Below, piece by piece: positions 6,995-15,578 of a stretch of 64,000 nucleotides of DNA. Every line of letters starts with the position of its first letter. Within the stretch, counting starts at the first letter, position 1. Below the pieces are notes generated by a model. That model was not told the DNA's origin. It saw only the letters and a list, made by a program, of their open reading frames with translations, and made no database searches. Source of the DNA: Oscillospiraceae bacterium (GTDB taxonomy: Bacteria; Bacillota; Clostridia; Oscillospirales; Oscillospiraceae); contig JAFXTU010000040.1 in the NCBI GenBank assembly GCA_017535635.1, forward strand, positions 24,208-88,207. Reading direction: 5' to 3'. Both the position numbers and the translations under genes were made by a program.

Positions 6995-9274
6995 ATGATG
7001 AAACGGACCCTGAGCTCCGGCGGAAAGCGCACCTGGGCCCTCCTTGCGGCCCTGTGCCTCACCCTCTGCCTGCTGGCAGGCTGCGCTGCCCCGGCGGCGA
7101 ATCCCGGCGCAAGCCCGACCCCCACCCTCACAGAGGCCCCGGCGCCGACGCAGGGAAGCGAGACGAGGCCCCCCGTGGAGGTGACGGAGTCTCCCGCCGA
7201 AGGGACGGAGCCTCCTGCAGAAAGGCTCGTCTACGTCCCCGGCTATGAGAAGTACCCCGCCACCATGGACCCCATTACCACCCGCTTCCCGGTGGAGCGG
7301 CCGGAGGGCGTGTACTTCCTGCGCTTTGTCCAGACCCCGGAGGAATCCGGCTACCGGCTCATGCTCGGGGGAAAGGACGCCGCCGACCCCGTGACCGTCG
7401 CTTCCTTCCCTTCAGACGTCTATGTAGACCGGGCCTTTCCCACGGAGGGGGGGACCCTGTGGGTGGACCGGATGGATTTCACCACCGGGGAAGTCTCCCT
7501 CCTGGAAATCAGCGCCGAAACCGGGGAAACCCTGCGGGAGGTCCCCTTCCCCGCCGAAAACGGCACGGTCCTGGGCTTCTTTGACCTGCCGGACGGGAGC
7601 CTGGGCGTCTCCGCCATGCTCCCCACCGGGGCCCAGGCGGCGTTTCAAATGGACGGGGAGGGGAAGATCGCTCCCCTGGCGGCCCCGGTGAACGAGGGGA
7701 TGAACTTCCTTCTGAACATGACCTTCGTGGGCACGGCGGGGAGCGGGCTTCCCGAAGGAGAATGCCTCGCCTACGACCGGGAGAGCCTCTTTGCCTTCAC
7801 CCCCGGCTCTACCGACCGGCGGGAGCTCCTGCGCTGGGCGGACATCGGCGTCAGCGCCGTCAACACCATGCCCCTGGGCATGACCGAGGGAGTGATCCGG
7901 CTCCTGGACGCCCGCTATGGGGAATATATCACCCTGACCCCCACCCCGGAGAGCGCCGTCCCGACACGGGAGGAGCTGAGCATGGCCTGCCTCAGCCTCC
8001 AGGGGGCGGTGGAGGATGCGGTGCGGGACTTCAACCGCCACAGCAGCGAGTATTACATCCGGGTGAAGGACTATTCCGGGGGCCAGCCCCTCACCCGGGA
8101 CGTGCAGGACCGGGCCATTACCGCCCTGAACCTGGACGTGGCCTCCGGGGCCGTGCCGGACCTCATTTCCCTGCAGGAGGGGCTTCCCTTCCGGAGCTGG
8201 GTGGCAAAGGGCCTGTTCCGGGACCTGGGGCCAGACCTCCGGGGGGCGGGGATCGAGCTTCTGCCCCAGCTGGAGCGGATCGGCTCCGTGGACGGGGCGC
8301 TTTATATGGTCTCCGGCAGCTTCGCCCTCCTCACCGCCATCGGGAGCCGGGACGCCCTGGGGGATCTCAGCGGCTGGACCGTCGGAGAGGCGAAGGCCCT
8401 GGCGGCCTCGTCCCCGGACTGCGAGGGGGTCTTCACCTCCACCGTGACCCGGGACTTCTACATGAACTATCTCTCCTCCTATCTGGAGGGCTTCCTGGAT
8501 TGGGATCGGGGAGAAGCCTCCTTCGACACCCCGGAATTCCGGGAGATGCTGGACTACGCCGCCGCCCTCCCCGTCCAGGGCCCCGCCGTGTCCTCCACCG
8601 GGGATGAGGAGGTCATGGGGGGGAAGGCCCTGGCCGCTCCCTTCAGCATCACCTCGGTGAAGCAGTACCAGGTGCGGGACCTCATGTACCTGGGAAAGCT
8701 CGTCTGCCCCGGCTTCCCCATGCCGGACCGGGTGGGGACCCTCGTCTACATGACGGCGCCCATGGCTGTGAGCCGCACGACCCGGCACCCCGAGGGAGCC
8801 CTGGCCTTCCTTCTCAGCCTGCTGAACGAGCAGGCCCAGACCGCCTATACCGACCTCTTCCCCTCCACCCGGGCGGCCTTTGAAAACCAGCTCCGGGAGG
8901 CCATGCGGGAGCCCAGCCCGGAGGAGGGCTACCGGGAGATCGTCATCATGTCCAACGGCGGCCAGTTCCTGGACCCCACGGTTTACCTCTGGGACGAAAG
9001 CCGGGGGGAGCGGCAGCCCAAGGCCATCCTTTACTGGCTGGACGACAACGGCAGCGTCTACCGGGAGGAGTACCAGTACGCCCTGAGCGAAGAGCAGCGG
9101 GACGCCCTGCTCCGGCTGCTGGACGCTTCCCAGCGCTCCTCCTCCTACGACCAGGTCATTTCGGGCATCGTGCGGGAGGAGGCGGAGGCCCTTTTCGCCG
9201 GACAGCGAAGCTCGGAAGAAGTGGCCGGGCGCATCCAGGCGCGGGTGGAGCTGTACCTGGCGGAACAGGGGTAA
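6995..9274 (+). CDS. Large extracellular solute-binding-like lipoprotein
   Basis: A 759-residue lipoprotein. The start 'MMKRTLSS' has GGAAAGGAG a few bases upstream; the ATGs at 6995 and 6998 are equally plausible. The signal peptide ends in the lipobox 'LLAGC'. A Pro/Thr/Glu-rich linker follows to about residue 70. Residues about 80-330 form a beta-rich, possibly propeller-like segment. From about 330 on it resembles periplasmic sugar-binding proteins: 'AVRDFNRHSSEYYIRVKDY', then 'DLISLQEGLPFRSWVAKGLF' and 'GSFALLTAIGS'. No ABC permease genes are adjacent, so it may be a ligand-presenting partner of the two sensor-like proteins upstream (inference) rather than a transporter subunit. Confidence 0.75.
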   Translation: MMKRTLSSGGKRTWALLAALCLTLCLLAGCAAPAANPGASPTPTLTEAPAPTQGSETRPPVEVTESPAEGTEPPAERLVYVPGYEKYPATMDPITTRFPVERPEGVYFLRFVQTPEESGYRLMLGGKDAADPVTVASFPSDVYVDRAFPTEGGTLWVDRMDFTTGEVSLLEISAETGETLREVPFPAENGTVLGFFDLPDGSLGVSAMLPTGAQAAFQMDGEGKIAPLAAPVNEGMNFLLNMTFVGTAGSGLPEGECLAYDRESLFAFTPGSTDRRELLRWADIGVSAVNTMPLGMTEGVIRLLDARYGEYITLTPTPESAVPTREELSMACLSLQGAVEDAVRDFNRHSSEYYIRVKDYSGGQPLTRDVQDRAITALNLDVASGAVPDLISLQEGLPFRSWVAKGLFRDLGPDLRGAGIELLPQLERIGSVDGALYMVSGSFALLTAIGSRDALGDLSGWTVGEAKALAASSPDCEGVFTSTVTRDFYMNYLSSYLEGFLDWDRGEASFDTPEFREMLDYAAALPVQGPAVSSTGDEEVMGGKALAAPFSITSVKQYQVRDLMYLGKLVCPGFPMPDRVGTLVYMTAPMAVSRTTRHPEGALAFLLSLLNEQAQTAYTDLFPSTRAAFENQLREAMREPSPEEGYREIVIMSNGGQFLDPTVYLWDESRGERQPKAILYWLDDNGSVYREEYQYALSEEQRDALLRLLDASQRSSSYDQVISGIVREEAEALFAGQRSSEEVAGRIQARVELYLAEQG

Positions 9275-9342
9275 TTCTTCCTCGCAGGGAAAAGGAGGCT
9301 GCGGCTCCCATGGAACCGCAGACTCCCTGGTTTGGGCGGGGA

Positions 9343-10119
9343 TCATTCCGCCCGGTACAGCCGGAGGACGTTTTCCTCTGTGAACCGGATTTCGTCCGGC
9401 TGCACCGCCAACCTCAGCTTCTTCCCCTGGTTTTGCAGCAGCACCGCCCCGAGCAGCACACTGAGAAAGTGCTCGGTGACCGGCGTCTTCCGCTCCTTCA
9501 GACAGACTCCCAGGCGATAGGTCCCGCCCTCCTCCAGGGGCGGCAGCTCCCGGAGGGCCTCGGCGGCCTTCTCCCAGCCGGAGCGGACCCAGCCGGTGTC
9601 CCTCTCCTGCCCGGCCTCCCGGGCCGTGTAGGTCGAGACGCCCCGGAGGAAATCGTCCCAGTATTTCCGGAGCTGGGCGCGCAGCGCTTCCAGCGCCTCC
9701 GGCCCCAGGCCCACCTCCTCCAGATCCGCCGGGCCGATCCGCTCCGTCAGGGCGGAAATGGAATTCCTGGCCTCTTCCACTTTGGCTTCCATGTTCATGG
9801 GTTCTGTTGGGGTATGATATGCTTCCCGCAGCGCCCGCAGACGCCGCAGCCGTTCTTCCTCCCGGGCGAGCTTTCGGTCCAGCGCCTCCCGGACTTCTTC
9901 TTCCGAAGACCGCAGGAGCTTCCGGATCTCTCCGATGGAGAAGCCCGCCTGCTGGTAGTCTTTGATCCTCCAGTAGTCCCGGAGCTGGCTTTCCTCATAA
10001 TAGCGGTAGCCGGTCCAGGGATCCACCCGGAGGGGCTTCAAGAGACCCGCCCGGTCGTAGTAACGCAGGGTCTGGGGGGTGCAGGCGCAGAGGGCGGCAA
10101 AATTACCCACTGTCAGCAT
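9343..10119 (-). CDS. MerR family transcriptional regulator
   Basis: A 258-residue regulator. The N-terminal winged helix is typical of MerR: 'VGNFAALCACTPQTLRYYDRAGLLKP' then 'GYRYYEESQLRDYWRIKDYQQAGFSIGEIRKLL' (residues about 3-75). A long dimerisation helix follows (about 78-120). The C-terminal portion (about 120-258) looks like an effector-binding region but has no obvious metal-binding cysteines, so a small-molecule-responsive regulator is likelier than a metal sensor. The upstream region on its strand carries a TTGACC -35 element of the type MerR proteins bind, suggesting autoregulation. It is not adjacent to an obvious efflux gene. Confidence 0.88.
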   Translation of the reverse strand: MLTVGNFAALCACTPQTLRYYDRAGLLKPLRVDPWTGYRYYEESQLRDYWRIKDYQQAGFSIGEIRKLLRSSEEEVREALDRKLAREEERLRRLRALREAYHTPTEPMNMEAKVEEARNSISALTERIGPADLEEVGLGPEALEALRAQLRKYWDDFLRGVSTYTAREAGQERDTGWVRSGWEKAAEALRELPPLEEGGTYRLGVCLKERKTPVTEHFLSVLLGAVLLQNQGKKLRLAVQPDEIRFTEENVLRLYRAE

Positions 10120-10148
10120 ATCTCCCGCCTCCTTTCGCCCCTATCCTG

Positions 10149-10173
10149 CCATTACAGCTTGGTGCAAGGTCAA
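10149..10173 (-). promoter_or_regulatory. Probable promoter/operator of the MerR gene
   Basis: On the minus strand TTGACC (complement of 10168-10173) is followed by GCACCAAGCTGTAATGG, resembling multidrug-type MerR promoters with long spacers. The -10 element is not clear, so the assignment is tentative. Confidence 0.4.
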
Positions 10174-10186
10174 GACCTTTTTTCTG

Positions 10187-10229
10187 AAAAAGCGTGGGGA
10201 GTGCGAGATCCGCTCTTCCCACGCTTTTT
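10187..10229 (-). terminator. Terminator of the serine hydrolase gene
   Basis: Bases 10187-10198 and 10218-10229 are perfect 12-bp complements (AAAAAGCGTGGG and partner). The outer A:T pairs supply a T-run on both strands. It lies just past the stop of the minus-strand hydrolase at 10238. Confidence 0.75.
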
Positions 10230-10237
10230 TCGCAGTT

Positions 10238-11737
10238 TTACGCCAATTCCGCCGTGATGGGCGCGCCCTTGGGCATTGGGAAGGGGGAATTGTTTTTCGT
10301 CTCGATGCTGACGCCCTCCTCCGTGAAGGTGAAGGTATAGATATCCTCCAGGCAGGTCTCCAGCCAGCGGCCGTGGAGCTCGAAGACATTCTCCTCCGGC
10401 CAGAAGCCGTCCGCCAGGTAGAGCTGGGTGCAGTCCTCCGTCTTCCCCAGGAGATTGGTCATCCGGCTCCCGCCGGTGCCCACCCGGATCGCCTCCTGCC
10501 GCCCGGAGGCGGTCCGGAAGCGCCAGAGGGCCCCGTAGATATCGAAATCGAAGCCAAACTCACTGATGGGGTCCGGCCCCTCCCCGCTCATGAAGCTGCC
10601 GCCGAAGGGGGTGAAGAAGCCCCCGGTCATGCGGTACGTCTTCCCGCTCACCTTCCCCGCCCAGGGGCTGTAGGGCTGGCAGGGGGGATTGCCGATGTTC
10701 AGGCGTTTGGCCCGGTCTGCGAGCTTCGCCGCCGCCTCGGGGTTTTCCGGCAGAGCGGCCTGGGAAGTGACCTTCGCGGTGAACTCCCAGGTGATGTCCA
10801 GGGTGTTCTGGGCCCAGTGGGCGCCGGGGGCGGTCTCAGTGATGGCGATGAGCATGTCCAGCTTGGGCAGGACGATGGTGAACTGGCCCATGGCCCCGTC
10901 GGCCCGGTAGGCTCCCTCGGGCTTGCACATCCAGATCTGGAAGCCGTAGCCCAGGAAGTTGTCTGTGGCGGGGGGATTCACCGCCGCCTCGGAGGCGGAG
11001 TCGTTCTGGTTGGTGGTGGCGAGACGCACATAGTCCTCCGCCAGGATCCGCTCCCCCTCCCAGACGCCGCCGTCGGCGTAGAGCTTCAGGAGGCGCAGGT
11101 TATCCTCCGTGGTGGCGTAGAGGCCGCCGCCGCCCACCTCCATGCCGTCGGGCATACAGAGCCAGCGGAGGTTCTCCGGGTCGATGCCGATCTTCTTGAA
11201 GAGCCGGGGGGTCAGGTAGTCGTGGAGGCCCAGGCCGGTCTTTTTCCGGACGATGGCCCCCAGGAGGGTGGAGCCGGTGGAGTTGTACATATAGGTGGTG
11301 CCGGGCCTGTGGTTCACCGGGGTATGGAGGAAATCGCGGATCCACTCCTTTCCCGGCGGGGGCATGGTGTCCATGCCGCAGCCCATGCAGAGCACATCCC
11401 GGACCGTGAGAAGCTTCAGATTTTCGCTGGGGTTTTCCGGGGACTCCTCCGGAAAAATGTCGATGATCCGCTCGTCCAGGCGGAGGATACCCTCCGTATA
11501 GGCGATGCCCACCGCCGTGGCGGCGTAGGTCTTGGTGTGGCTCTGGAGCCCGTGCCGGAGCCCCGGGGCATAGGGAGCCCACCAGCCCTGGAAGCAGAGC
11601 TTTCCATGGCGCATGATCATGAGGCCGTGCATCTCCGTGTCCCCGGCCTCCAGAGCGTCCAGATAGGCCAGAATGTCCTCGCTGCGGATGCCCAGCTCCT
11701 CCGGCGCAGCCATTTCAAAGGGCTTTCGATTCTCCAT
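10238..11737 (-). CDS. Serine hydrolase, beta-lactamase/class C (AmpC-EstB) family
   Basis: A 499-residue protein; the start at 11737 has AAGGAGG eight bases upstream. The active-site motifs of class C beta-lactamase-like enzymes are visible: 'SHTKTYAAT' supplies the SxxK nucleophile/lysine, and 'YNSTGSTLLG' the Y-x-N-like motif. The domain covers about residues 15-340. The remaining ~150 residues form an extra C-terminal beta-rich domain. No signal peptide is visible, so it is probably a cytoplasmic esterase or peptidase rather than a secreted antibiotic-degrading beta-lactamase. It follows glpK on the same strand, separated by a heptanucleotide repeat. Confidence 0.85.
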   Translation of the reverse strand: MENRKPFEMAAPEELGIRSEDILAYLDALEAGDTEMHGLMIMRHGKLCFQGWWAPYAPGLRHGLQSHTKTYAATAVGIAYTEGILRLDERIIDIFPEESPENPSENLKLLTVRDVLCMGCGMDTMPPPGKEWIRDFLHTPVNHRPGTTYMYNSTGSTLLGAIVRKKTGLGLHDYLTPRLFKKIGIDPENLRWLCMPDGMEVGGGGLYATTEDNLRLLKLYADGGVWEGERILAEDYVRLATTNQNDSASEAAVNPPATDNFLGYGFQIWMCKPEGAYRADGAMGQFTIVLPKLDMLIAITETAPGAHWAQNTLDITWEFTAKVTSQAALPENPEAAAKLADRAKRLNIGNPPCQPYSPWAGKVSGKTYRMTGGFFTPFGGSFMSGEGPDPISEFGFDFDIYGALWRFRTASGRQEAIRVGTGGSRMTNLLGKTEDCTQLYLADGFWPEENVFELHGRWLETCLEDIYTFTFTEEGVSIETKNNSPFPMPKGAPITAELA

Positions 11738-11750
11738 GTGCGTTTCCTCC

Positions 11751-11783
11751 TTCATCATTCATTATTCATCATTCAATATTCAT
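11751..11783. repeat. Heptanucleotide repeat array between glpK and the hydrolase gene
   Basis: About five units of ATTCATT/ATTCATC span the gap. On the minus strand the array starts at the glpK stop codon (GAATGA) and ends next to the SD of the downstream hydrolase gene. It therefore contains several stop codons in different frames and overlapping ATGA sequences. Confidence 0.75.
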
Positions 11784-13285
11784 TCGTTTCTTCCCCAGGC
11801 CCGGGCCAGCTCCACCGCCCGCTGCCAGCGGGCATAGAGAGCATCCCGCTCCCCAGGCTCCATCCGGGGAGTAAAAACCTTTTCCGAGGCCCGGAGGGAA
11901 GCCAGCTCCTCCTCGCCGGACCAGACCCCCGCCGCCAGCCCCGCCAGGGCCGCCGCGCCGAAGGCGGTGGTCTCCACGTTCCTGGGCCGGTCCACGGGGA
12001 TGCCCAGCAGGTCCGCCTGGAACTGCATCATAAAGTCGCTGACGCTGGCGCCCCCGTCCACCCGCAGCTCGGTGATAGGCTTCCCCAGGTCCCGGTCCAT
12101 GGTGCGCACCAGGTCCGTCACCTCATAGGCGATGGCCTCCAGCACGGCCCGGCAGAGCTGGGCCTTGTCCGTCCCCCGGGTGAGGCCGAAGAAGCAGCCC
12201 CGGGCCGCAGGGTCCCAGTAAGGGGCCCCCAGGCCGGTGAAGGCGGGGACAAAGTAGACGCCTTGATTGTCCTTGGTGCTCTCGGCCAGGATGTCCGTCT
12301 CGTGGGCGGCGGAGACGATGCCCGCCTCGTCCCGCAGCCACTGGATGGCGCTGCCGGCGTTGAAGACGCTCCCCTCCTTCACATAGGTAGTCTTCCCGCC
12401 CAGGGACCAGCCCACGGTGGTGACGAGGCCGCTTTGGGGTTCTGCCCGCCGCTCCCCCAGGTTCAGGAGGGTGAAGCAGCCGGTGCCGTAGGTGTTCTTT
12501 GCCATGCCGGGCTTCGTGCAGCCCTGGCCGAAGAGGGCGGCCTGCTGGTCCCCCACGGCGGCGGTGATGTGGATGCCCTGCAGGTCCCCCAGGCCGGGGA
12601 GCTTGGCCATCACGCCGTAAGCCTCGCTGTTGGAGACGATTCGGGGCAGGAGGGAGGCCGGGATGTTCAGCTCCCGGAGGATCTCCGGGTCCCAGTCCAG
12701 CTTCTCCGTATCCATGAGCATGGTGCGGGAGGCGTTGGAGGCGTCCGTCACATGGGCTTTGCCCCCGGTGAGCTGCCAGATGAGCCAGGTCTCCACGGTG
12801 CCGAAGAGAAGCTCGCCATTCTCCGCCCGCCGCCGCAGCCCCGGGTCCTGGTCCAGGAGCCAGCGGAGCTTCGTGCCGGAGAAGTAGGGGTCGATGATGA
12901 GGCCGGTCTTCTCCTGGATGTAAGGGCCAAGGCCCCGGGCTTCCAGCTCCGCGCAGAGGTCCGCCGTCCGCCGGCACTGCCAGCAGATGGCGTTGCACAC
13001 GCTTTTCCCCGTGGCCTTGTCCCAGAGGACGGTGGTCTCCCGCTGGTTGGTGATGCCGATGCAGGCGATGTCCGTGGGCGAGAGGCCGCTTTTTTCGTAG
13101 ACCTCCTCCATGGCCTTCAGCTCCGTCCCCAGGATCTCCATGGGGTCGTGCTCCACCCAGCCGGGGCGGGGGTAGATCTGCCGCAGGGGGTACTGGGCCT
13201 TCACCAGGGCGTTTCCCGCCCGGTCGAAGAGGATGGCCCGGGAGCTGGTGGTCCCCTGGTCCAGAGCAAGGACGTAACCGTTCAT
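11780..13285 (-). CDS. glpK: Glycerol kinase
   Basis: A 501-residue FGGY-family kinase that phosphorylates glycerol with ATP to sn-glycerol 3-phosphate in the cytoplasm. The start at 13285 is chosen because 'MNGYVLALDQGTTSSRAILF' is the universal GlpK N terminus and GGAG precedes it; upstream in-frame codons are non-homologous. Other family motifs are 'ITNQRETTVLWDK', 'NAICWQCRRT', 'GDQQAALFGQ' and the C-terminal 'LRVDGGASVSDFMMQFQADLLGIPV'. Length matches the family. No glpF or glpD lies adjacent; the divergent neighbour is a lipase-like hydrolase, which could supply glycerol (inference). Confidence 0.97.
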   Translation of the reverse strand: MNGYVLALDQGTTSSRAILFDRAGNALVKAQYPLRQIYPRPGWVEHDPMEILGTELKAMEEVYEKSGLSPTDIACIGITNQRETTVLWDKATGKSVCNAICWQCRRTADLCAELEARGLGPYIQEKTGLIIDPYFSGTKLRWLLDQDPGLRRRAENGELLFGTVETWLIWQLTGGKAHVTDASNASRTMLMDTEKLDWDPEILRELNIPASLLPRIVSNSEAYGVMAKLPGLGDLQGIHITAAVGDQQAALFGQGCTKPGMAKNTYGTGCFTLLNLGERRAEPQSGLVTTVGWSLGGKTTYVKEGSVFNAGSAIQWLRDEAGIVSAAHETDILAESTKDNQGVYFVPAFTGLGAPYWDPAARGCFFGLTRGTDKAQLCRAVLEAIAYEVTDLVRTMDRDLGKPITELRVDGGASVSDFMMQFQADLLGIPVDRPRNVETTAFGAAALAGLAAGVWSGEEELASLRASEKVFTPRMEPGERDALYARWQRAVELARAWGRNE

Positions 13286-13379
13286 GCTGTAAGCTCCTTT
13301 ATCGGATTTTGGAAAAGGGGGTTTTCCTTCCCCCGGGATTCGTGTATGATGGAAAAAAACAGCGATGGAGGGAGAAACG

Positions 13380-14297
13380 ATGAAAACAGAGGACATCCGC
13401 TCCGCCGGCAGCGGGGAAATCCGCTGCTATTTCTGGGAGCCGGAGGGAGAGGCCGTGGGGGCGGTGCAGCTCGTCCACGGCATCGCGGAGCACGCGCTCC
13501 GCTACGCCCCCTTCGCGGAATTCCTGGCCGGGAAGGGTTTCTATGTCTGCGCCGAGGACCACATGGGCCACGGGGAGTCCGTCGGGGAGGACTGCCCCAA
13601 GGGCTGCGTCCGGGGCGGCTGGGACGCCATGGTTTCCGACGTGAACGCCCTGTCGGAAGTGCTGAAAGCGCGCTTCCCCACCCTGCCCCGCTTCCTCCTG
13701 GGGCACAGCATGGGCTCCTTCCTGGCCCGCACCTGCCTCTACACCTGCCCGGAGGCAGGCTGGCAGGGGGCGGTCCTCTCCGGCACCGCCTGGCAGCCGG
13801 GTCCCATTCTGGCGGCGGGTCGGGCCATCACCAAGGGGGAAGTCCGCAAACAGGGGCCCGACGCCTCCAGCCCCAAGCTCCAGGCGCTGATGTTCGGCTC
13901 CTACACGAAGCAGTTTGAGAGTGTGCGCACCCCCAGCGACTGGATCTGCTCCGACCCGGCGGTGGTGGACGCCTACCAGGCGGACCCCCTCTGCGGCTTC
14001 ATCCCCTCCGGGGGGCTGATCGCCGCCATGCTGGAGGGCCTTCAGCGAAACCAGAAGGCGGAAAACCTCCAAAAGATGCCGAAGGGACTGCCGGTGCTCT
14101 TCATCGCGGGAAACCGGGACCCGGTGGGCGCAAACGGCAAGGGGGTGACGAAAAGCGCCGAGGCCTTCCGCAAGGCGGGGATGAAGAAGGTGGGCGTGAA
14201 GCTCTACCCCGGCGACCGGCACGAGGTCCTGAACGAAGTGAACAAGGCCGAAGTCTGGTCCGACGTGCTGACCTGGCTCCGGGGACAGATGAACTAG
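13380..14297 (+). CDS. Alpha/beta hydrolase, monoacylglycerol lipase-like
   Basis: A 305-residue hydrolase; the start at 13380 follows GGAGGGAG. The fold is recognisable from 'VQLVHGIAEHALRYAPFAEFLAGKGFYV', the 'DHMGHGES' loop and the nucleophile elbow 'LGHSMGS'. The catalytic acid lies near 'FIAGNRDPVG' and the His in 'GDRHEVLNE'. This is the serine-aminopeptidase S33/Hydrolase_4 branch that includes monoacylglycerol lipases. It is transcribed divergently from glycerol kinase across a 94-bp gap, consistent with a link between lipid ester hydrolysis and glycerol use (inference). No signal peptide. Confidence 0.9.
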   Translation: MKTEDIRSAGSGEIRCYFWEPEGEAVGAVQLVHGIAEHALRYAPFAEFLAGKGFYVCAEDHMGHGESVGEDCPKGCVRGGWDAMVSDVNALSEVLKARFPTLPRFLLGHSMGSFLARTCLYTCPEAGWQGAVLSGTAWQPGPILAAGRAITKGEVRKQGPDASSPKLQALMFGSYTKQFESVRTPSDWICSDPAVVDAYQADPLCGFIPSGGLIAAMLEGLQRNQKAENLQKMPKGLPVLFIAGNRDPVGANGKGVTKSAEAFRKAGMKKVGVKLYPGDRHEVLNEVNKAEVWSDVLTWLRGQMN

Positions 14298-14311
14298 CCC
14301 GAAGCGGCAAA

Positions 14312-14349
14312 AAACGGCAAAGGAAGGGTCCTCTGCCGTTTACTTTTTT
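14312..14349 (+). terminator. Intrinsic terminator after the alpha/beta hydrolase
   Basis: The stem AAACGGCA (14312-14319) pairs with 14334-14341 and is followed by a run of T (14344-14349). It lies between convergent genes. Confidence 0.75.
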
Positions 14350-15427
14350 AAGATATGGAAACGCCGTCGATCTCCAGGACCCGGCTGCCCTGGACCTTCA
14401 GCTCCACCCCGGCGCCCTTGGAATACTGTTCCCAAAGGGCCTGGGAGACCCGGGCGGAATAGGTGTTTCCCTTCTTCTTGTCGGTGAAGTAGAGGATGTA
14501 CTCTTCGCTGCGTCCTTCCTCCCGTTCGTTCCCGCCCAGCCGGGTCTCCGGCCAGTAGGGCTCAGCGACCTCCAGGTTCCGGAGGGTACTGTCCGAGGCC
14601 GCGAAAGCCGCGCCCCGGGCGATCTCGTCCCGGGCGTGGACCCAGCGCTCGATTTCGTAGTCGTACATGGTGTCGTAGACGGGCTCCTGCCGGTAGACCG
14701 GCACCTCCCGGTATTCGGTGTGGTACTCCGTTCGGTAGCGTGGCTCCTGCCAGGTCACCTCGGTAAAAGTCCCGTCCCCGTTGTCCTCATAGTCCGTATA
14801 GGTGTCGTAGCCGTCCAGGACCTCCTCCCCCACCTCGTAGGCCTCGGTGGCGTAATGGTCCAGCACCTGCTCATAGCTGCGGATCTCCTGGTGGGAATTC
14901 ACCAGCCGTCCGCCCTGGGGGACCGACCAGTCCGATTCCCGGAGGGTGACGTACTCCTCCACGGCGATGCTCCGGGTCCAGGTCTTGTCCGACACGGAGA
15001 CGTCCTTGGCCTTGGGCCTGGCGATCAGGACGATCAGGGCGATGATGAGCACGATCCCCAGCAGGATGGGCCAGAGCTTCCGCTTCTTCGGGGCGGGGGG
15101 CGGCGGAGGCGGCTGCTGCCCGGCGGCCTCCTTCTTCCGGTTCTCAAAATAGTCCCCGGAGGAGTCCGCCCGCTCCGCGCCGCAGTTAGCGCAGTTGGCG
15201 TTATGATAACGGTTCAGACTGCCGCAGAAGGCGCAGGTCCAGTCGGCTCCCTTGCCGTAGTCCTTGGCCTTCCCGGCGTCCACCGCCTTTTTTTCGTTTC
15301 CAAGATAGAACTTCGTCCCCTCGTCCTGGGGATGGGCGCAGTTGGGGCAGCTCTTTGTGAGGCCGCTGATGCCCTTTTGTCCGCAGTAGGGGCAGTCCCA
15401 AAGTCCCTCGATGATTTTATTGGCCAT
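14348..15427 (-). CDS. Zinc-ribbon membrane protein
   Basis: A 359-residue protein with two zinc ribbons at the N terminus: 'CPYCGQKG...CPNCAH' (residues about 12-33) and 'CAFCGSLN...CANCGAE' (about 66-85). A Pro-rich linker and one TM helix (about 117-139) follow. The extracytoplasmic part contains a repetitive Tyr/Glu-rich stretch near 'YRTEYHTEYREVPVYRQEPV'. Proteins of this layout are common in Clostridia but their function is not established. The gene is monocistronic, ended by a shared terminator region. Confidence 0.75.
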   Translation of the reverse strand: MANKIIEGLWDCPYCGQKGISGLTKSCPNCAHPQDEGTKFYLGNEKKAVDAGKAKDYGKGADWTCAFCGSLNRYHNANCANCGAERADSSGDYFENRKKEAAGQQPPPPPPAPKKRKLWPILLGIVLIIALIVLIARPKAKDVSVSDKTWTRSIAVEEYVTLRESDWSVPQGGRLVNSHQEIRSYEQVLDHYATEAYEVGEEVLDGYDTYTDYEDNGDGTFTEVTWQEPRYRTEYHTEYREVPVYRQEPVYDTMYDYEIERWVHARDEIARGAAFAASDSTLRNLEVAEPYWPETRLGGNEREEGRSEEYILYFTDKKKGNTYSARVSQALWEQYSKGAGVELKVQGSRVLEIDGVSIS

Positions 15428-15518
15428 TCCATCATCTCCCTGGGTTCATTATATAGGAATCGTCCCCCTCTTTCAAGGCTTGGCAGACCTCTTCCGGACA
15501 GATTCCTGCCGCAAGCGC

Positions 15519-15562
15519 GGTCCGCGCACCGAGTTCCCAAAAGAGAGGTCGGTGCGCGGACC
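15519..15562 (-). terminator. Hairpin at the end of the sortase/exopolysaccharide-regulation operon
   Basis: A perfect 14-bp stem pairs 15519-15532 (GGTCCGCGCACCGA) with 15549-15562 across a 16-nt loop. It lies directly past the stop of the minus-strand LCP gene. There is no T-run, so it may act as a stabiliser or with Rho. Confidence 0.6.
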
Positions 15563-15578
15563 CGTATTTCCCGCGGCC

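Noticed and set aside
10238..11737. An antibiotic-resistance beta-lactamase
   Set aside because: SxxK and YxN-like motifs fit the wider class C-like hydrolase family, there is no signal peptide and no resistance context.
10079..13918. A 1279-codon plus-strand open frame over the serine hydrolase and glpK
   Set aside because: Antisense artefact of GC-rich genes; composition is biased and it crosses two well-supported genes and their SD sites.
11780..14297. A full glycerol utilisation operon
   Set aside because: Only glpK is present; glpF, glpD and glpP-like genes are missing and the neighbour on the same strand is a serine hydrolase.
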